The notes beneath the pieces were generated by a model. That model made no database searches. It saw nothing but the letters and a program-made list of their open reading frames with translations, and had not been told where the DNA came from. Below, piece by piece: positions 1 through 10,135 of a DNA stretch of 64,000 nucleotides. Both the position numbers and the translations under genes were made by a program. Every line of letters begins with the position of its first letter. The first letter of the stretch is position 1. This stretch comes from Nitrospirales bacterium (lineage in GTDB: Bacteria; Nitrospirota; Nitrospiria; Nitrospirales; UBA8639): contig JALDRK010000001.1 in assembly GCA_031315915.1 (NCBI GenBank), positions 246,300 through 310,299 of the forward strand, read 5' to 3'.

Positions 1-2
1 TG

Positions 3-1529
3 CTCGCGACCGAGTGGTTGCATCAATCCTATGTGGCGGAACTGGCAAAAGACGCTATTCACTCGAAGTCGTTAGTCCTCTTACAGCAAATCGAAGCTCG
101 GTTTAAATCGGAAAAGCAGTTTGATACGCCCAGTTTGCGTGAAAAGTATTTAGGAGATCTCATCGAACGAAACCCGGACCTCCTCTTTATTCAACTTTAT
201 GGAACCGGTGAGAAGGCCGAGCGTGGACCCGTCCTGCTGACTCAAGTGGGAAAAACAGAATTGGCAAAACAGGACATCCCGGCCATGGTACTCATATCCA
301 TGTACACCCGGGAAACCAAAGGGGTATTTCAATCACAAGCCGGCGATGATCGCCTGCTGCTGTCTACTCCACTCACCATCAAGGGACAGATGGTCGGCAT
401 CCTCTACGCCGAATATTGGACCGGCCATCTCAACACAATTACACGGTTTTTTCTCAATTCTTCACTGATCACCAGAGTCATGATGGGAATCGGCATTGTG
501 GCGGCCTTGAACCTGTTCTTGTATCTCCATGTGATTCGTCCGCTGAATCGACTCAAAGGAGGGATCGCCGAACTGGAGAAAGGACATTGGGGCACCGCCA
601 TCCCCATCCATAAAGCCGATGAGCTGGGAGAGTTGGCACGAGCGTTCAATGCGATGGCCGCAAACATTCAGCAGATGATCAAGGAAAATGAAACCCTCAA
701 CCAGGATTTGATGCAGGCCAGAGATGCCCTACAGGGCAAGGTGGCAGAAGCCACAGCAGAACTTCGACAGCGGAACGAAGAACTGGCGGGAGTCAATGAA
801 CGTCTTTCTGTGGCGCAACGAGACATTCTTCGCCAACAACGCTTGGCCGTTCTGGGTCAACTGGTCGCCACCATTGCTCATAAAATCGGAACGCCCTTAA
901 CAGCAATCTCCGGGCATCTCCAATTACTTCAGGAAGACCCTCAACTCCCGGCTGAAGTCCTGGGCCGGGTCCGAACCATGTTGAAACAAACCGATCGATT
1001 AAACCACAGTATCCGGGACCTCCTCACATTTACCCGAACACCGACCCTCACCTGTGAACCGGTTTCGCTTCCGCATCTTTTGGAGCAATGCATTCTCTTA
1101 TTCCGGCCACTATTGCAGGACCACGGAATCCAATGGACCATGACGTTTTCTCCGGATATTCAATTGGTCCAGGGTGACGCCTTTCATCTGCAAGAAGCCA
1201 TCAACAACATTATTGACAATGCGATCGACGCTATGCCACATGGAGGAATGCTGACCATTCAAGCTTCGAACGAAGCGGAATCTGTCTCTCAGGAAGTCTG
1301 CTTGACGATTCAGGACACGGGAATCGGCATTTCCGGTGAAAAAACAGAACGGATTTTTGAGCCGTTTTTCACGACCAAAAGCGTAGGTTCAGGTACGGGA
1401 CTCGGATTGGCGATCACCACAGAAATCATTCAATTGCATAAGGGTTCCATCTCCGTTACAAGCACCAAAGGCCAGGGCACGACGTTTCTCCTGCGACTCC
1501 CTGCCTGGAAAGGGCTCTCAGATGTCTAA
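3..1529 (+). CDS. HAMP-domain sensor histidine kinase (5' end outside window)
   Basis: Membrane sensor kinase of a two-component pair; it should autophosphorylate on His and pass phosphate to the regulator encoded next. The frame is open to the window edge, so the N-terminal membrane segment is missing. Counting from the TTG at 18: an extracytoplasmic sensing segment covers about residues 1-147, a membrane helix about 148-172, a HAMP linker to about 226 and a coiled coil to about 275. The HisKA H-box contains IAHKIGTP with His at about residue 288. The ATPase domain shows NIIDNAIDAM (N), DTGIGI (G1), FEPFFTTK (F) and GTGLGLAI (G2). It overlaps the regulator gene by 8 bp, indicating translational coupling. 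The signal sensed cannot be read from the sequence. Confidence 0.93.
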   Translation, partial: LATEWLHQSYVAELAKDAIHSKSLVLLQQIEARFKSEKQFDTPSLREKYLGDLIERNPDLLFIQLYGTGEKAERGPVLLTQVGKTELAKQDIPAMVLISMYTRETKGVFQSQAGDDRLLLSTPLTIKGQMVGILYAEYWTGHLNTITRFFLNSSLITRVMMGIGIVAALNLFLYLHVIRPLNRLKGGIAELEKGHWGTAIPIHKADELGELARAFNAMAANIQQMIKENETLNQDLMQARDALQGKVAEATAELRQRNEELAGVNERLSVAQRDILRQQRLAVLGQLVATIAHKIGTPLTAISGHLQLLQEDPQLPAEVLGRVRTMLKQTDRLNHSIRDLLTFTRTPTLTCEPVSLPHLLEQCILLFRPLLQDHGIQWTMTFSPDIQLVQGDAFHLQEAINNIIDNAIDAMPHGGMLTIQASNEAESVSQEVCLTIQDTGIGISGEKTERIFEPFFTTKSVGSGTGLGLAITTEIIQLHKGSISVTSTKGQGTTFLLRLPAWKGLSDV

Positions 1530-2881
1530 TCAAAAAATATTAATTGTGGATGATGAACCGGACACCCTCACGCTCCTTCGGGAAATCATGGAAAAAGAAG
1601 GATATCAAGTCCATACCGCCACCAGCAGCGCGACAGCCTTGAAGCATTTCATCGAATTTGCTCCTGATCTCGTCCTTTCAGACATTCAGATGCCCCACAT
1701 GGACGGATTGGCCCTGCTGGCTGAGACCCGGAAACGAAGCCCTTTGACGCAGGTCATTCTCCTGACAGCCTATGGATCCTTATCGACCGCTGTCGAAGGC
1801 ATCAAGGCTGGAGCGTTTGATTATTTATCAAAACCCTTTTCTTTGGAAGAAATTCGCACGGTCGTACGGCGTGCCCTAGAACACAAACGCACCCTTGAAG
1901 AAAGTCAGAGTATCTCCCAGCCGCTTTTGCAAAAAGGCGACGGCATCAATCAAATTCAGGGAAAGAGTCCGGCCATGGTCGGCGTCTATAAACTCATTGC
2001 CCGGGTCGCCCCCACTGAATCCACAGTTCTCATCCATGGGGAAACCGGAACCGGCAAGGAATTGATTGCCCGCGCCATTCATGCCAATAGTTTGCGGCAG
2101 GAGGGCCCGTTCATTGCCGTCGATTGTGGAACGTTGGCTGAGAACCTATTGGAAAGTGAACTATTCGGTCATGAACGAGGCGCCTTTACCGGTGCCCTGT
2201 CCATGAAAAAAGGGCTGATGGAATCGGCCAATCGCGGAACGTGTTTTCTCGATGAAATTGGCGATATCTCACCCAACCTGCAAAGCAAACTGCTTCGGGT
2301 TCTGCAAGAGCATGAAATCCGCCGGGTAGGTGGGATGGAATCCATCAAGGTCGATGTGAGGATTATTGCAGCCACCAATAAGCATCTGAAAACCTTGGTG
2401 GAAAACGGAAAATTTCGCGAAGACCTTTTTTATCGCCTTAACGTCGTCACGGTCCACCTGCCGCCCCTGCGTGATCGAAAGGAAGATCTTCCCACCCTTA
2501 TTCACTACTTTCTCGAGAAATACACCCGATTCAACAATAAAAGTATGCATGGGGTGCATCCGCAGGCCATGAGCTTGTTGATGCAATATCAATGGTCGGA
2601 GGAACATCCGCGAATTAGAACATACGATCGAACGCGCCATCGTAATGACCCCACACTCGATCATCATGACTCACGATCTGCCTCTTGCCCTGGTGGCTCC
2701 CCCACCATCCGGCGATCATCTCCCTTCTTCGTCTAGTTGGAAAACCCTGGAACAATTGGAACGGGAACATTTATTAAAAGTTTTGGATGCCCAACAGGGT
2801 GACGAAAATCGGACAGCCGACATTCTCGGTATTCATCGAAAAACTCTCCAACGAAAACTCAAGGAATACGGCCTGCGCTAA
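1522..2881 (+). CDS. NtrC-type sigma-54 response regulator, interrupted by a single-base frameshift
   Basis: Sigma-54 enhancer-binding response regulator. The receiver domain has phospho-acceptor Asp54 in LSDIQMPHMDG. The AAA+ domain has Walker A GETGTGKE (about residues 173-180), the sigma-54-contacting GAFTGA loop (about 220) and a Walker B FLDEIGD. The frame breaks at about 2600, where the conserved W-x-GN-[VI]-RELE motif should be: removing one A from tcggagg restores W-S-G-N-I-R-E-L-E. The shifted frame then continues through 2881 with a Fis-type helix-turn-helix (ADILGIHRKTLQRKLKEYG). The disruption is a single indel with all else intact, so either a recent mutation or a sequencing error is possible. 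It is coupled to the upstream kinase. Confidence 0.88.
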
Positions 2882-3109
2882 ACCTTTTCGGGAGAGCGTT
2901 TTCTGGCAATTCGCGCCCCATTCGTTCATCTCCTACCTATATATTCCAAGAGGACAATCCCAAGGGGAATTCCCCCATTTCTTCCCCTCCCAGGACAAAA
3001 ATTCTCTCCTGGGAGCAATCTCGGACACACTTTCTCCCATAGCTTGACTCTAGGACATTGAAAATCCTTCATTATTTACCCGTAAATTTTTCGTCACTAA
3101 AAAATCTTA
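2882..3109. other. Intergenic region after the regulator gene
   Basis: No gene is supported here. It holds a palindrome GGGGAATTCCCC near 2965 and a 9-bp hairpin at 2987-3015 (below). The lower part is AT-rich and leads into the sigma-54 promoter at 3110. Confidence 0.6.
2987..3015 (+). terminator. Hairpin downstream of the sigma-54 regulator gene
   Basis: Perfect 9-bp stem: CTCCCAGGA at 2987-2995 pairs with TCCTGGGAG at 3007-3015 across an 11-nt loop. It lies about 100 bp after the regulator stop. No T-tract follows, so its role as an intrinsic terminator is uncertain. Confidence 0.45.
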
Positions 3110-3125
3110 TGGCGTAGGATTTGCT
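3110..3125 (+). promoter_or_regulatory. Sigma-54 (-24/-12) promoter
   Basis: TGGCGTAGGATTTGCT matches the RpoN consensus TGGCACG-N4-TTGCW. The invariant GG and GC have the required 10-base spacing and the -12 element TTGCT is complete. It lies directly downstream of a sigma-54 activator gene and about 85 bp upstream of the lipoprotein start at 3208, which is the likely target of the neighbouring two-component system. Confidence 0.7.
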
Positions 3126-3207
3126 GTCTAAGAAATCATAATCTTGAACATTTGGTTTTCGGCAGGCGTTTGACGCGTTGAAAGGTCCAAATCACATAGC
3201 TACCCCT

Positions 3208-3579
3208 ATGACACGGTATTGCCTGGCGTTCGGTTTGGCTCTTCTCATAACGGGTTGTGAGGATCAAGTCATTCAAGACATTATCCATTTACTGGACTCC
3301 GCCAAATCCACCATCGAAGAAGCGAAAAAAATGGGGGGAAATATCTACGCACCAGAACTTCTGGGGTTGGCAGAAAGCGAATTGATCATTAGCGAAAAAG
3401 AACTGCAGACTCAAGAGAGCAAAGTCTTTTGGAGGCAAGATTTTTCTTTGGCCCTTCGCTTAGCTCACTTGGCGCAGATAGATGCTGAAAAAGCCTTGTC
3501 CAAGACTGAAGAACACCATTCAGGCAAGCCTATAGACCTCCCCTCCTCCAATATTTCTCCCCTAGAAACCCTCATGTAA
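3208..3579 (+). CDS. Small lipoprotein, DUF4398-like
   Basis: Predicted lipoprotein of 123 aa. The ATG at 3208 is preferred over the TTG at 3178 because it gives a compact signal peptide (MTRYCLAFGLALLITGC) ending in a good lipobox, LITGC. The mature part is helical and charged, with APELLGLAESEL followed by heptad-like stretches, resembling the DUF4398 type of envelope lipoprotein (family call tentative). It sits behind the sigma-54 promoter at 3110 and after the regulator gene, so it may be the output of that two-component system. Biochemical role unknown. Confidence 0.7.
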   Translation: MTRYCLAFGLALLITGCEDQVIQDIIHLLDSAKSTIEEAKKMGGNIYAPELLGLAESELIISEKELQTQESKVFWRQDFSLALRLAHLAQIDAEKALSKTEEHHSGKPIDLPSSNISPLETLM

Positions 3580-3720
3580 GAAACCAATCTTCAATACCCA
3601 TCGCGTGTCCTTTTCGGTGAGGCCTGAGCCTTTGACTCTGGAAAAATTTCCAGTATTATCAAATTGAACAGAAGAACCATAAGGCCAAGAAAGAAAATTT
3701 TCCTCATTTTGTAAGGCCCA

Positions 3721-4590
3721 ATGGGAAAAATGGAAGAAGTCGTTAACATTTCGAGTGAAATGATTGTATGGTCCGGGTTGAGCACCCTGGCCCTTATCGC
3801 CTTGGTCTTTCTCATTCGTGTCGGTCTTCACCATACCCTGCTAAAAACCACTGACATTTCTGCGGAAAATCGACGACGATGGGCCGTTAGCATCCGAAAT
3901 ATCCTGTTGATTATCTTTATCCTGGGCATGATCTTTATTTGGGCCCCTCGACTCCAGACTTTTGCCGTATCGATCTTTGCGGTAGCCGTTGCACTGGTGC
4001 TGGCCACGAAAGAACTCATCGCCTGCCTCAGCGGCTCCGGACTTCGGGTACTCACCAAAGCCTATGCTCTCGGAGACCGGATCGAAATCGGGGGCATTCG
4101 GGGAAATGTGGTTGATCACAACGCCCTCACCACCACCATTCTGGAAATCGGCCCAGGTCAAACGTCACATCAATACACCGGTCGGGCCATGGTCATCCCC
4201 AATAGTTTAATCTTCGTTCATCCTATCACCAATGAAACCTATACCAAAAAATTCCGGCTCCACATTGTAACCGTTCCACTGAGCACGGACGATGATTGGA
4301 AAACAGCCGAACGATTACTGCTTCAGGCTGCCGAAGAAGAAACTGCCCCCTATCTTGAAGAGGCTCGCACGTATTTTAAAAAACTCGAAGGTAAATTTTG
4401 GTTGGATGCCCCTTCCGTGGAACCTCGTGTGACCATACAAATTCCCGAACCGGGTCGCATTAATTTGTTATTACGTATTCCATGTCCCACCCAATATCCC
4501 TCGCGCCTGGAACAAGCCATCCTTCGTAAATTTCTCGCGGAATTTCAATTCACTCCTCGATTTAGTTCCCAATCGGCTGACTTTCGTTAA
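3721..4590 (+). CDS. MscS-family small-conductance mechanosensitive channel
   Basis: Inner-membrane channel-like protein of 289 aa. Three hydrophobic helices (about residues 15-33, 55-75 and 82-105) are followed by the MscS beta domain with ALGDRIEIGGIRGNVVDH and VIPNSLIF, the usual signature of the family just after the pore helix. The C-terminal alpha/beta region is shorter and more divergent than in E. coli MscS. MscS proteins release solutes on hypo-osmotic shock, which fits the adjacent trehalose/glucan genes. The gene stands alone on the plus strand, about 185 bp before treS. Confidence 0.85.
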   Translation: MGKMEEVVNISSEMIVWSGLSTLALIALVFLIRVGLHHTLLKTTDISAENRRRWAVSIRNILLIIFILGMIFIWAPRLQTFAVSIFAVAVALVLATKELIACLSGSGLRVLTKAYALGDRIEIGGIRGNVVDHNALTTTILEIGPGQTSHQYTGRAMVIPNSLIFVHPITNETYTKKFRLHIVTVPLSTDDDWKTAERLLLQAAEEETAPYLEEARTYFKKLEGKFWLDAPSVEPRVTIQIPEPGRINLLLRIPCPTQYPSRLEQAILRKFLAEFQFTPRFSSQSADFR

Positions 4591-4775
4591 CCGTTCAAGC
4601 TTGGCTTACGCATTCTACTTGTGGTACAGGTATAGCGTATATACGTGTCATCACCATTCCACGGTTTCTTTCACTTACAGGGCTATCGGATTTCGCCTCA
4701 TTCTGAGGAATGTTCTTCCTCTGAACGTTGAGTTATTTGCTGGGCACTCCATGACTAACCGCGCAAAGGTTCTCC

Positions 4776-7700
4776 ATGACTGATGAAATCCTCGACTCTG
4801 ACCCTCAATGGTACAAAGATGCCATCATCTATGAGCTCCACGTTCGTGCCTTTTGTGACAGCAATGGCGATGGCATTGGAGACTTTTCCGGCCTGACGAA
4901 AAAACTCGACTATCTTCAGGATCTTGGCATCACCGCTATCTGGCTGCTGCCCTTCTGTCCTTCTCCTCTTCGTGACGACGGATACGACATTGCGGATTAC
5001 ACCAATATTCATCCTCAATACGGCAGGCGAAAGGACTTCAAGGCCTTCGTGCGAGAAGCTCATCGTCGGGGCTTACGGGTCATTACCGAATTAGTCATAA
5101 ACCATACCTCGGACCAACATCCGTGGTTTCAACGAGCCCGAAAGGCTCCGCCCGATAGCAAATGGCGGAATTTTTATGTTTGGAGTCCCACACAGGACTC
5201 GTATCAAGATACCCGGATCATCTTCAAAGATACGGAACAGTCCAATTGGGCGTGGGACCCGATAGCCAAGGCTTATTATTGGCACCGGTTTTTTTCCCAT
5301 CAACCGGACCTCAATTTTGATAATCCGGATGTCCAGAAAGCCATTTTCGAAGTACTCGACTTTTGGCTGGAAATGGGCGTCGATGGTCTCCGACTGGATG
5401 CCGTCCCGTATTTATACGAACGGGAAGGCACCAACTGCGAAAACCTGCCGGAGACCCATCAATTTCTTAAAAAACTTCGAAAACACATCGACAGAAAATT
5501 TTCCAATAGAATGTTTTTAGCGGAAGCCAATCAATGGCCTGAAGACGCTGCCGCCTATTTCGGGGAAGGTGATGAATGTCACATGAACTTTCATTTCCCC
5601 CTCATGCCGCGTCTGTTCATGGCTATGCAGATGGAAGACCGCTTCCCCATTATTGATATCCTGGAGCAAACCCCCCAGATACCGGAGGCCTGCCAATGGG
5701 GGGTCTTTCTGCGTAATCATGACGAGCTGACACTGGAAATGGTCACCGACGAAGAACGAGACTATATGTATCGGGTCTTTGCTCATGACCGGCAAGCCCG
5801 CATCAACCTGGGCATCCGTCGCCGTCTGGCTCCTCTCCTGGGCAATGATCGAAAAAAAATCGAGCTGATGTACAGCCTCCTGTTTTCGATGCCGGGCACT
5901 CCGGTCATTTATTACGGAGAAGAAATGGGCATGGGGGACAATTTTTACCTCGGCGATCGCAACGGAGTCCGGACTCCGATGCAATGGAGCGCAGACCGGA
6001 ATGCCGGCTTTTCACTGGCGAATCCTCAAAAGTTATATCTCCCGATTATCATCGACCCCGAATACCATTACGAAGCGGTGAATGTGGAATTGCAGCAAAA
6101 CAATGCCCAATCCCTGCTCTGGTGGATGAAACGTATCCTGTCTCTTCGCAAACGCTATAAGGTGTTCGGGCGGGGATCCATTCAATTTCTGCATCCCGCT
6201 AACCGGAAGGTCCTGGTTTTCCTTCGTCGTTATCAAGAAGAAACGATCTTAGTCGCAGTAAATTTATCCCGTCATGCGCAATGGGTTGAATTAGACTTGT
6301 CCGAATTCAAAGGACGGCGTCCACTGACCCTCTTTGGCCGTAGTAAATTTCCACCGATCGGCGATCTTCCTTATTTGTTGACTCTGAGCGGATATTCGTT
6401 TTTTTGGTTTGTCCTGGAACCCATCGTCAAAGTCGGTATCCCCCAAACCGACATTCCGGAAAAAGCTCTTCAAACCATTACCATATCCAAAGACTGGGAC
6501 CACCTGATCCAGAAAAGAGAAAAAAGTAAACTGGAGAATATTCTGCCGGCCTACATTCAGGGACGACGATGGTTTGGAGGAAAAGCCAGAATCATGCAAT
6601 CGGTTGAAATCATCGAATCCATCCCCATTCCTCAGGAAGATCCCCAGGCGGTGTTGGCCATGGTCCGCGTGGAATATACGGAAGGAGAATCGGAAACCTA
6701 TCTTCTCCCCTTGCGCTATCTTCCCGGCGAACCTTCGACGGATTTGAAGGATTCCCCTGCAGCTATTGCAAAAGTCCGAATCAAACAGAAAAATAGCGAA
6801 CAGGACGGCCTCCTTCTCGATGCCATGTGGGATCGGGAATTTCAGAAAACGTTGCTGACCAGCATGGCTAAAAACCGTCGTTTTAACGGACCGCAGGGAG
6901 ACCTCGTCACCGGATCGCTGAAGGAATTTCGACGTGAATTGACCCATGCCGGCACACAACTGGAACCCTCGTTACTGAAAGGAGAACAAAGCAATACCTC
7001 TCTGCTGTTCGGTGATCAATACGTTCTGAAGCTGTACCGCCGAGCCGAAGTAGGAGTCAATCCTGACTTGGAAATCAGCCGATTCCTCACCCACGCCGGG
7101 TTTCCACATTCGGCTCCCTTGGCCGGTTCTATTGAATACCAGCGGGATAACGGGGACTTGTTGACCTTTGGCATTCTCCAACAGTTCGTCAAAAACGAAG
7201 GCGATGCCTGGAAATATACCCTCGATGTCCTCGGCCAATACTACGAAGAGGCGCTGACGCACCCCTCGCAAATTTCGAGAGCGTCCATTCCCACACTCTC
7301 TCCGGTATTCCTCGTCGACCAGGAAATCCCTCACATAGCCCACGAGTTTATCGGCCCCTACTTAGAGGAAGCCAAGCTTCTGGGACTCCGGACAGGAGAG
7401 TTGCACGCCGTATTGGCGTCGAACCCGGAACATCCTGATTTTGCTCCTGAACTCTTTTCGGAATTTTATCGTCGGGGGCTATACCAAAGCATGTTGGGTA
7501 CCGCCAATTTAGCCCTCCCACTGCTCCGATCACATGTCAAGCAACTGCCCGATTCGACCCAGCCCATGGCCAAGCAGATCTTGGAACAGGAGAGTCAGCT
7601 CCGGAAACGTTTTTTAGCCATTCGGGACCGTAAGATCAAAGGCTCTCGAATCCGTTGTCACGGGGACTTTCACCTGGGCCAGGTGCTCTATACCGGAAAA

Positions 7701-8105
7701 GATTTTGTCATTATTGACTTTGAAGGTGAACCGGCCAGACCGTTAAATGTCCGACGACTGAAGGAATCCCCCCTTCGTGATGTTGCGGGCATGCTGCGAT
7801 CGTTTCACTACGCCGCTCAAGCCTCATCTATCGGCTTGGTTCCTGGTGTGCGTCCGGAAGATTCGGCCACATTGGAGCCCTGGGCACAGTATTGGCAAAC
7901 ATGGGTCAGTGTCAGCTATTTACAGGCGTATTTATCCGTCAAAGACGTCAGGAAAATTCTGCCGATATCCCCGGAGGATATCCAGATTTTACTCAATGCC
8001 TATTTATTGCAAAAAGCCATATACGAACTCGGCTACGAACTGAACAACCGGCCGGATTGGGTTAAAATTCCCTTGAACGGGATTTTGCAGATTCTTGCAG
8101 AGTAA
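4776..8105 (+). CDS. treS: Trehalose synthase / maltokinase fusion (TreS-Mak)
   Basis: Bifunctional 1109-aa protein. The N-terminal GH13 domain (about residues 1-550) interconverts trehalose and maltose. It carries NHTSDQHPWFQ, nucleophile Asp in DGLRLDAVPYL, acid Glu in FLAEANQW and the LRNHDELTL motif. The C-terminal domain (about 585-1109) is a maltokinase with RCHGDFHLGQ and VIIDFEGEPARP, the phosphotransferase-like catalytic and Mg2+ residues, and makes maltose-1-phosphate. Fusion of the two domains is common in GlgE-pathway bacteria. glgE starts 13 bp downstream, so the two form an operon converting trehalose into alpha-glucan. Confidence 0.96.
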   Translation: MTDEILDSDPQWYKDAIIYELHVRAFCDSNGDGIGDFSGLTKKLDYLQDLGITAIWLLPFCPSPLRDDGYDIADYTNIHPQYGRRKDFKAFVREAHRRGLRVITELVINHTSDQHPWFQRARKAPPDSKWRNFYVWSPTQDSYQDTRIIFKDTEQSNWAWDPIAKAYYWHRFFSHQPDLNFDNPDVQKAIFEVLDFWLEMGVDGLRLDAVPYLYEREGTNCENLPETHQFLKKLRKHIDRKFSNRMFLAEANQWPEDAAAYFGEGDECHMNFHFPLMPRLFMAMQMEDRFPIIDILEQTPQIPEACQWGVFLRNHDELTLEMVTDEERDYMYRVFAHDRQARINLGIRRRLAPLLGNDRKKIELMYSLLFSMPGTPVIYYGEEMGMGDNFYLGDRNGVRTPMQWSADRNAGFSLANPQKLYLPIIIDPEYHYEAVNVELQQNNAQSLLWWMKRILSLRKRYKVFGRGSIQFLHPANRKVLVFLRRYQEETILVAVNLSRHAQWVELDLSEFKGRRPLTLFGRSKFPPIGDLPYLLTLSGYSFFWFVLEPIVKVGIPQTDIPEKALQTITISKDWDHLIQKREKSKLENILPAYIQGRRWFGGKARIMQSVEIIESIPIPQEDPQAVLAMVRVEYTEGESETYLLPLRYLPGEPSTDLKDSPAAIAKVRIKQKNSEQDGLLLDAMWDREFQKTLLTSMAKNRRFNGPQGDLVTGSLKEFRRELTHAGTQLEPSLLKGEQSNTSLLFGDQYVLKLYRRAEVGVNPDLEISRFLTHAGFPHSAPLAGSIEYQRDNGDLLTFGILQQFVKNEGDAWKYTLDVLGQYYEEALTHPSQISRASIPTLSPVFLVDQEIPHIAHEFIGPYLEEAKLLGLRTGELHAVLASNPEHPDFAPELFSEFYRRGLYQSMLGTANLALPLLRSHVKQLPDSTQPMAKQILEQESQLRKRFLAIRDRKIKGSRIRCHGDFHLGQVLYTGKDFVIIDFEGEPARPLNVRRLKESPLRDVAGMLRSFHYAAQASSIGLVPGVRPEDSATLEPWAQYWQTWVSVSYLQAYLSVKDVRKILPISPEDIQILLNAYLLQKAIYELGYELNNRPDWVKIPLNGILQILAE

Positions 8106-8118
8106 GAAAGGAGCTTGC

Positions 8119-10107
8119 ATGGCGACTTTGCCAAAGATATTACAAACAGTCGTAATCGAACACGTCGCGCCCGAACTGGATGGCGGACGGTATCCGGTTA
8201 AACGGATCATGGGAGAAGCCTTTGATGTGACTGCCGATATTTTCAAAGAGGGGCATGATACCATCGCGGGCATCCTCCGGTATAAAACTGAGGGGAATAA
8301 CGCATGGCAGGAGTCCCCCATGCAACATGTCGACAACGACCGCTGGGCCGGTTCGTTCGTTCTGGCAGAAAATACACGGTACGTCTATACCGTTGGCGCA
8401 TACGTGAAAAGTTTTGAGACATGGAGAAAAGAACTGACTAAAAAACATGGTGTGGTGGAAGATCTTTCCAGCGAGTTATTGGAAGGTGAAGCGCAGGTGA
8501 AGGAGGCCATAACCCAGAGCAAGGGGCCGGATAAATCAGAGCTCAAACTCTGGCTGGACAAGTGGAAAGCTGCGCCCAACCAGGATACGCGAATTACCAT
8601 CGCCCTGGATGACATCCTGGCAACGTTGGTCGGACAACATGAGAAGCGGGCTGCCTGGTCAACGTACATGCAGGAATTAACAGTGATCGTCGACCGCGAA
8701 CGAGCCAGGTTTAGTGCCTGGTATGAAATTTTTCCTCGATCGGAAGGCACGGTCGAAGGTCAGGGTGGCACCTTCAAGGATTGCGAAGCCCGCTTACCGG
8801 TGATTCGGGAAATGGGATTTGACGTGCTGTACCTCACCCCCATTCACCCTATTGGGGAAACGAACCGGAAGGGCAGGAACAACAGTCTCAAGTCTCAACC
8901 GGGAGATCCGGGAAGTCCTTGGGCAATCGGCAGTCGCCATGGGGGACACGATGCCGTGGAACCAGCCTTGGGAACGATGAAGGACTTCGACCATTTTCAG
9001 AAGTCTGTGCGGAATCATGGCATGGAACTCGCGTTGGACTTCGCCATTAATGCGACTCCTGATCATCCCTATGTCAATCAACATCCCGAATGGTTTAAAC
9101 AACGGCCGGACGGCAGTATAAAGTACGCAGAAAATCCGCCCAAAAAGTATGAAGATATTTATGCCTTGGACTTTTATTCGGAAGCTTGGGCCGACATTTG
9201 GCAGGAGATGAAACGGGTGTTGTTGTTTTGGGTTGAGCGGGGCGTCAAAATCTTTCGGGTGGACAACCCTCATACTAAGCCCGTTCCATTCTGGGAATGG
9301 TTGATCCGTTCCATCCAAGAGGCGCATCCGGATGTGCTCTTTCTCTCGGAAGCGTTCACGCGCCCTAAAATGATGCGGATCTTGGCGAAGGCCGGCTTTA
9401 CACAATCATACACCTATTTTACCTGGCGGAATTCCAAAAAGGAAATGATCGAATATCTGACGGAATTAACTCAAACCGACATGAAAGAGTTCTTCCGACC
9501 GAACTTTTTCACGAGTACTCCGGACATTCTTCCCGAAATCTTGCAACAGGCCGGACGACCCGCCTTCAAATTCCGACTGGTGTTGGCGGCAACTCTGTCT
9601 CCATCTTATGGTATCTATAACAGCTATGAATTGTGTGAAAATCGAGCCATTCCGGGTACGGAAGAATATCAGGACTCTGAAAAATACGAGATCAGACATT
9701 GGGACTGGGATCGACCAGGTCATATTCGGAACTACATCACCATCGTCAACCAGATTCGTCGCAACAACCCCTGCTTGCATCTTTTCACCAATCTTCGTTT
9801 TTACCAGGCCGACAGTGAACATGTCCTGTTTTACGGGAAAATGACCCCCGACCAATCCAATATCCTCCTCGTCGTGGTCAATATGGATCCCTATACGACC
9901 CACGAAGTTCGTCTCAGCATTCCTATCGAGGAATTCGGCATTGGCGAACATGATACCTATCAACTTCACGAACTCATTCAGGACTATCGCCATCAGGTGG
10001 TGGGGACCGAATATTGGATTCGCTTGGATCCTCAAAAAGAGCCTGCAGCTATCTTCGCTCTGCGCAAGCGGGTTCGTCGGGAAAACGATTTTGACTATTT
10101 TCAATAA
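8119..10107 (+). CDS. glgE: Alpha-1,4-glucan:maltose-1-phosphate maltosyltransferase (GlgE)
   Basis: GH13_3 maltosyltransferase of 662 aa that extends alpha-1,4-glucan from maltose-1-phosphate. The ATG at 8119 is chosen because AAGGAG lies 6 bases upstream; the frame extends further but would overlap treS. An N-terminal beta-sandwich and helical insert (to about residue 190) precede the catalytic domain with RFSAWYEIFPRS, LYLTPIHPIG, nucleophile Asp in FRVDNPHTKP and acid Glu in FLSEAFTRP. The order treS-mak then glgE matches the TreS-Mak-GlgE route. Branching would come from GlgB at the other end of the window. Confidence 0.96.
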   Translation: MATLPKILQTVVIEHVAPELDGGRYPVKRIMGEAFDVTADIFKEGHDTIAGILRYKTEGNNAWQESPMQHVDNDRWAGSFVLAENTRYVYTVGAYVKSFETWRKELTKKHGVVEDLSSELLEGEAQVKEAITQSKGPDKSELKLWLDKWKAAPNQDTRITIALDDILATLVGQHEKRAAWSTYMQELTVIVDRERARFSAWYEIFPRSEGTVEGQGGTFKDCEARLPVIREMGFDVLYLTPIHPIGETNRKGRNNSLKSQPGDPGSPWAIGSRHGGHDAVEPALGTMKDFDHFQKSVRNHGMELALDFAINATPDHPYVNQHPEWFKQRPDGSIKYAENPPKKYEDIYALDFYSEAWADIWQEMKRVLLFWVERGVKIFRVDNPHTKPVPFWEWLIRSIQEAHPDVLFLSEAFTRPKMMRILAKAGFTQSYTYFTWRNSKKEMIEYLTELTQTDMKEFFRPNFFTSTPDILPEILQQAGRPAFKFRLVLAATLSPSYGIYNSYELCENRAIPGTEEYQDSEKYEIRHWDWDRPGHIRNYITIVNQIRRNNPCLHLFTNLRFYQADSEHVLFYGKMTPDQSNILLVVVNMDPYTTHEVRLSIPIEEFGIGEHDTYQLHELIQDYRHQVVGTEYWIRLDPQKEPAAIFALRKRVRRENDFDYFQ

Positions 10108-10135
10108 GAAAGAAAGCTGGGGACGCCTTTCTTTC
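10108..10135 (+). terminator. Hairpin after glgE
   Basis: GAAAGAAAG (10108-10116) pairs with CTTTCTTTC (10127-10135) directly after the glgE stop codon. No long T-tract follows. A terminator is plausible from its position at the end of the treS-glgE operon. Confidence 0.45.

Noticed and set aside
4602..4620. Weak sigma-54-like TGGC motif upstream of treS
   Set aside because: The -12 GC is absent (TTCT instead of TTGC).
4755..5063. Long minus-strand ORFs across treS, glgE, glgX, malQ and the RND pump
   Set aside because: All are antisense shadows of strongly supported genes.
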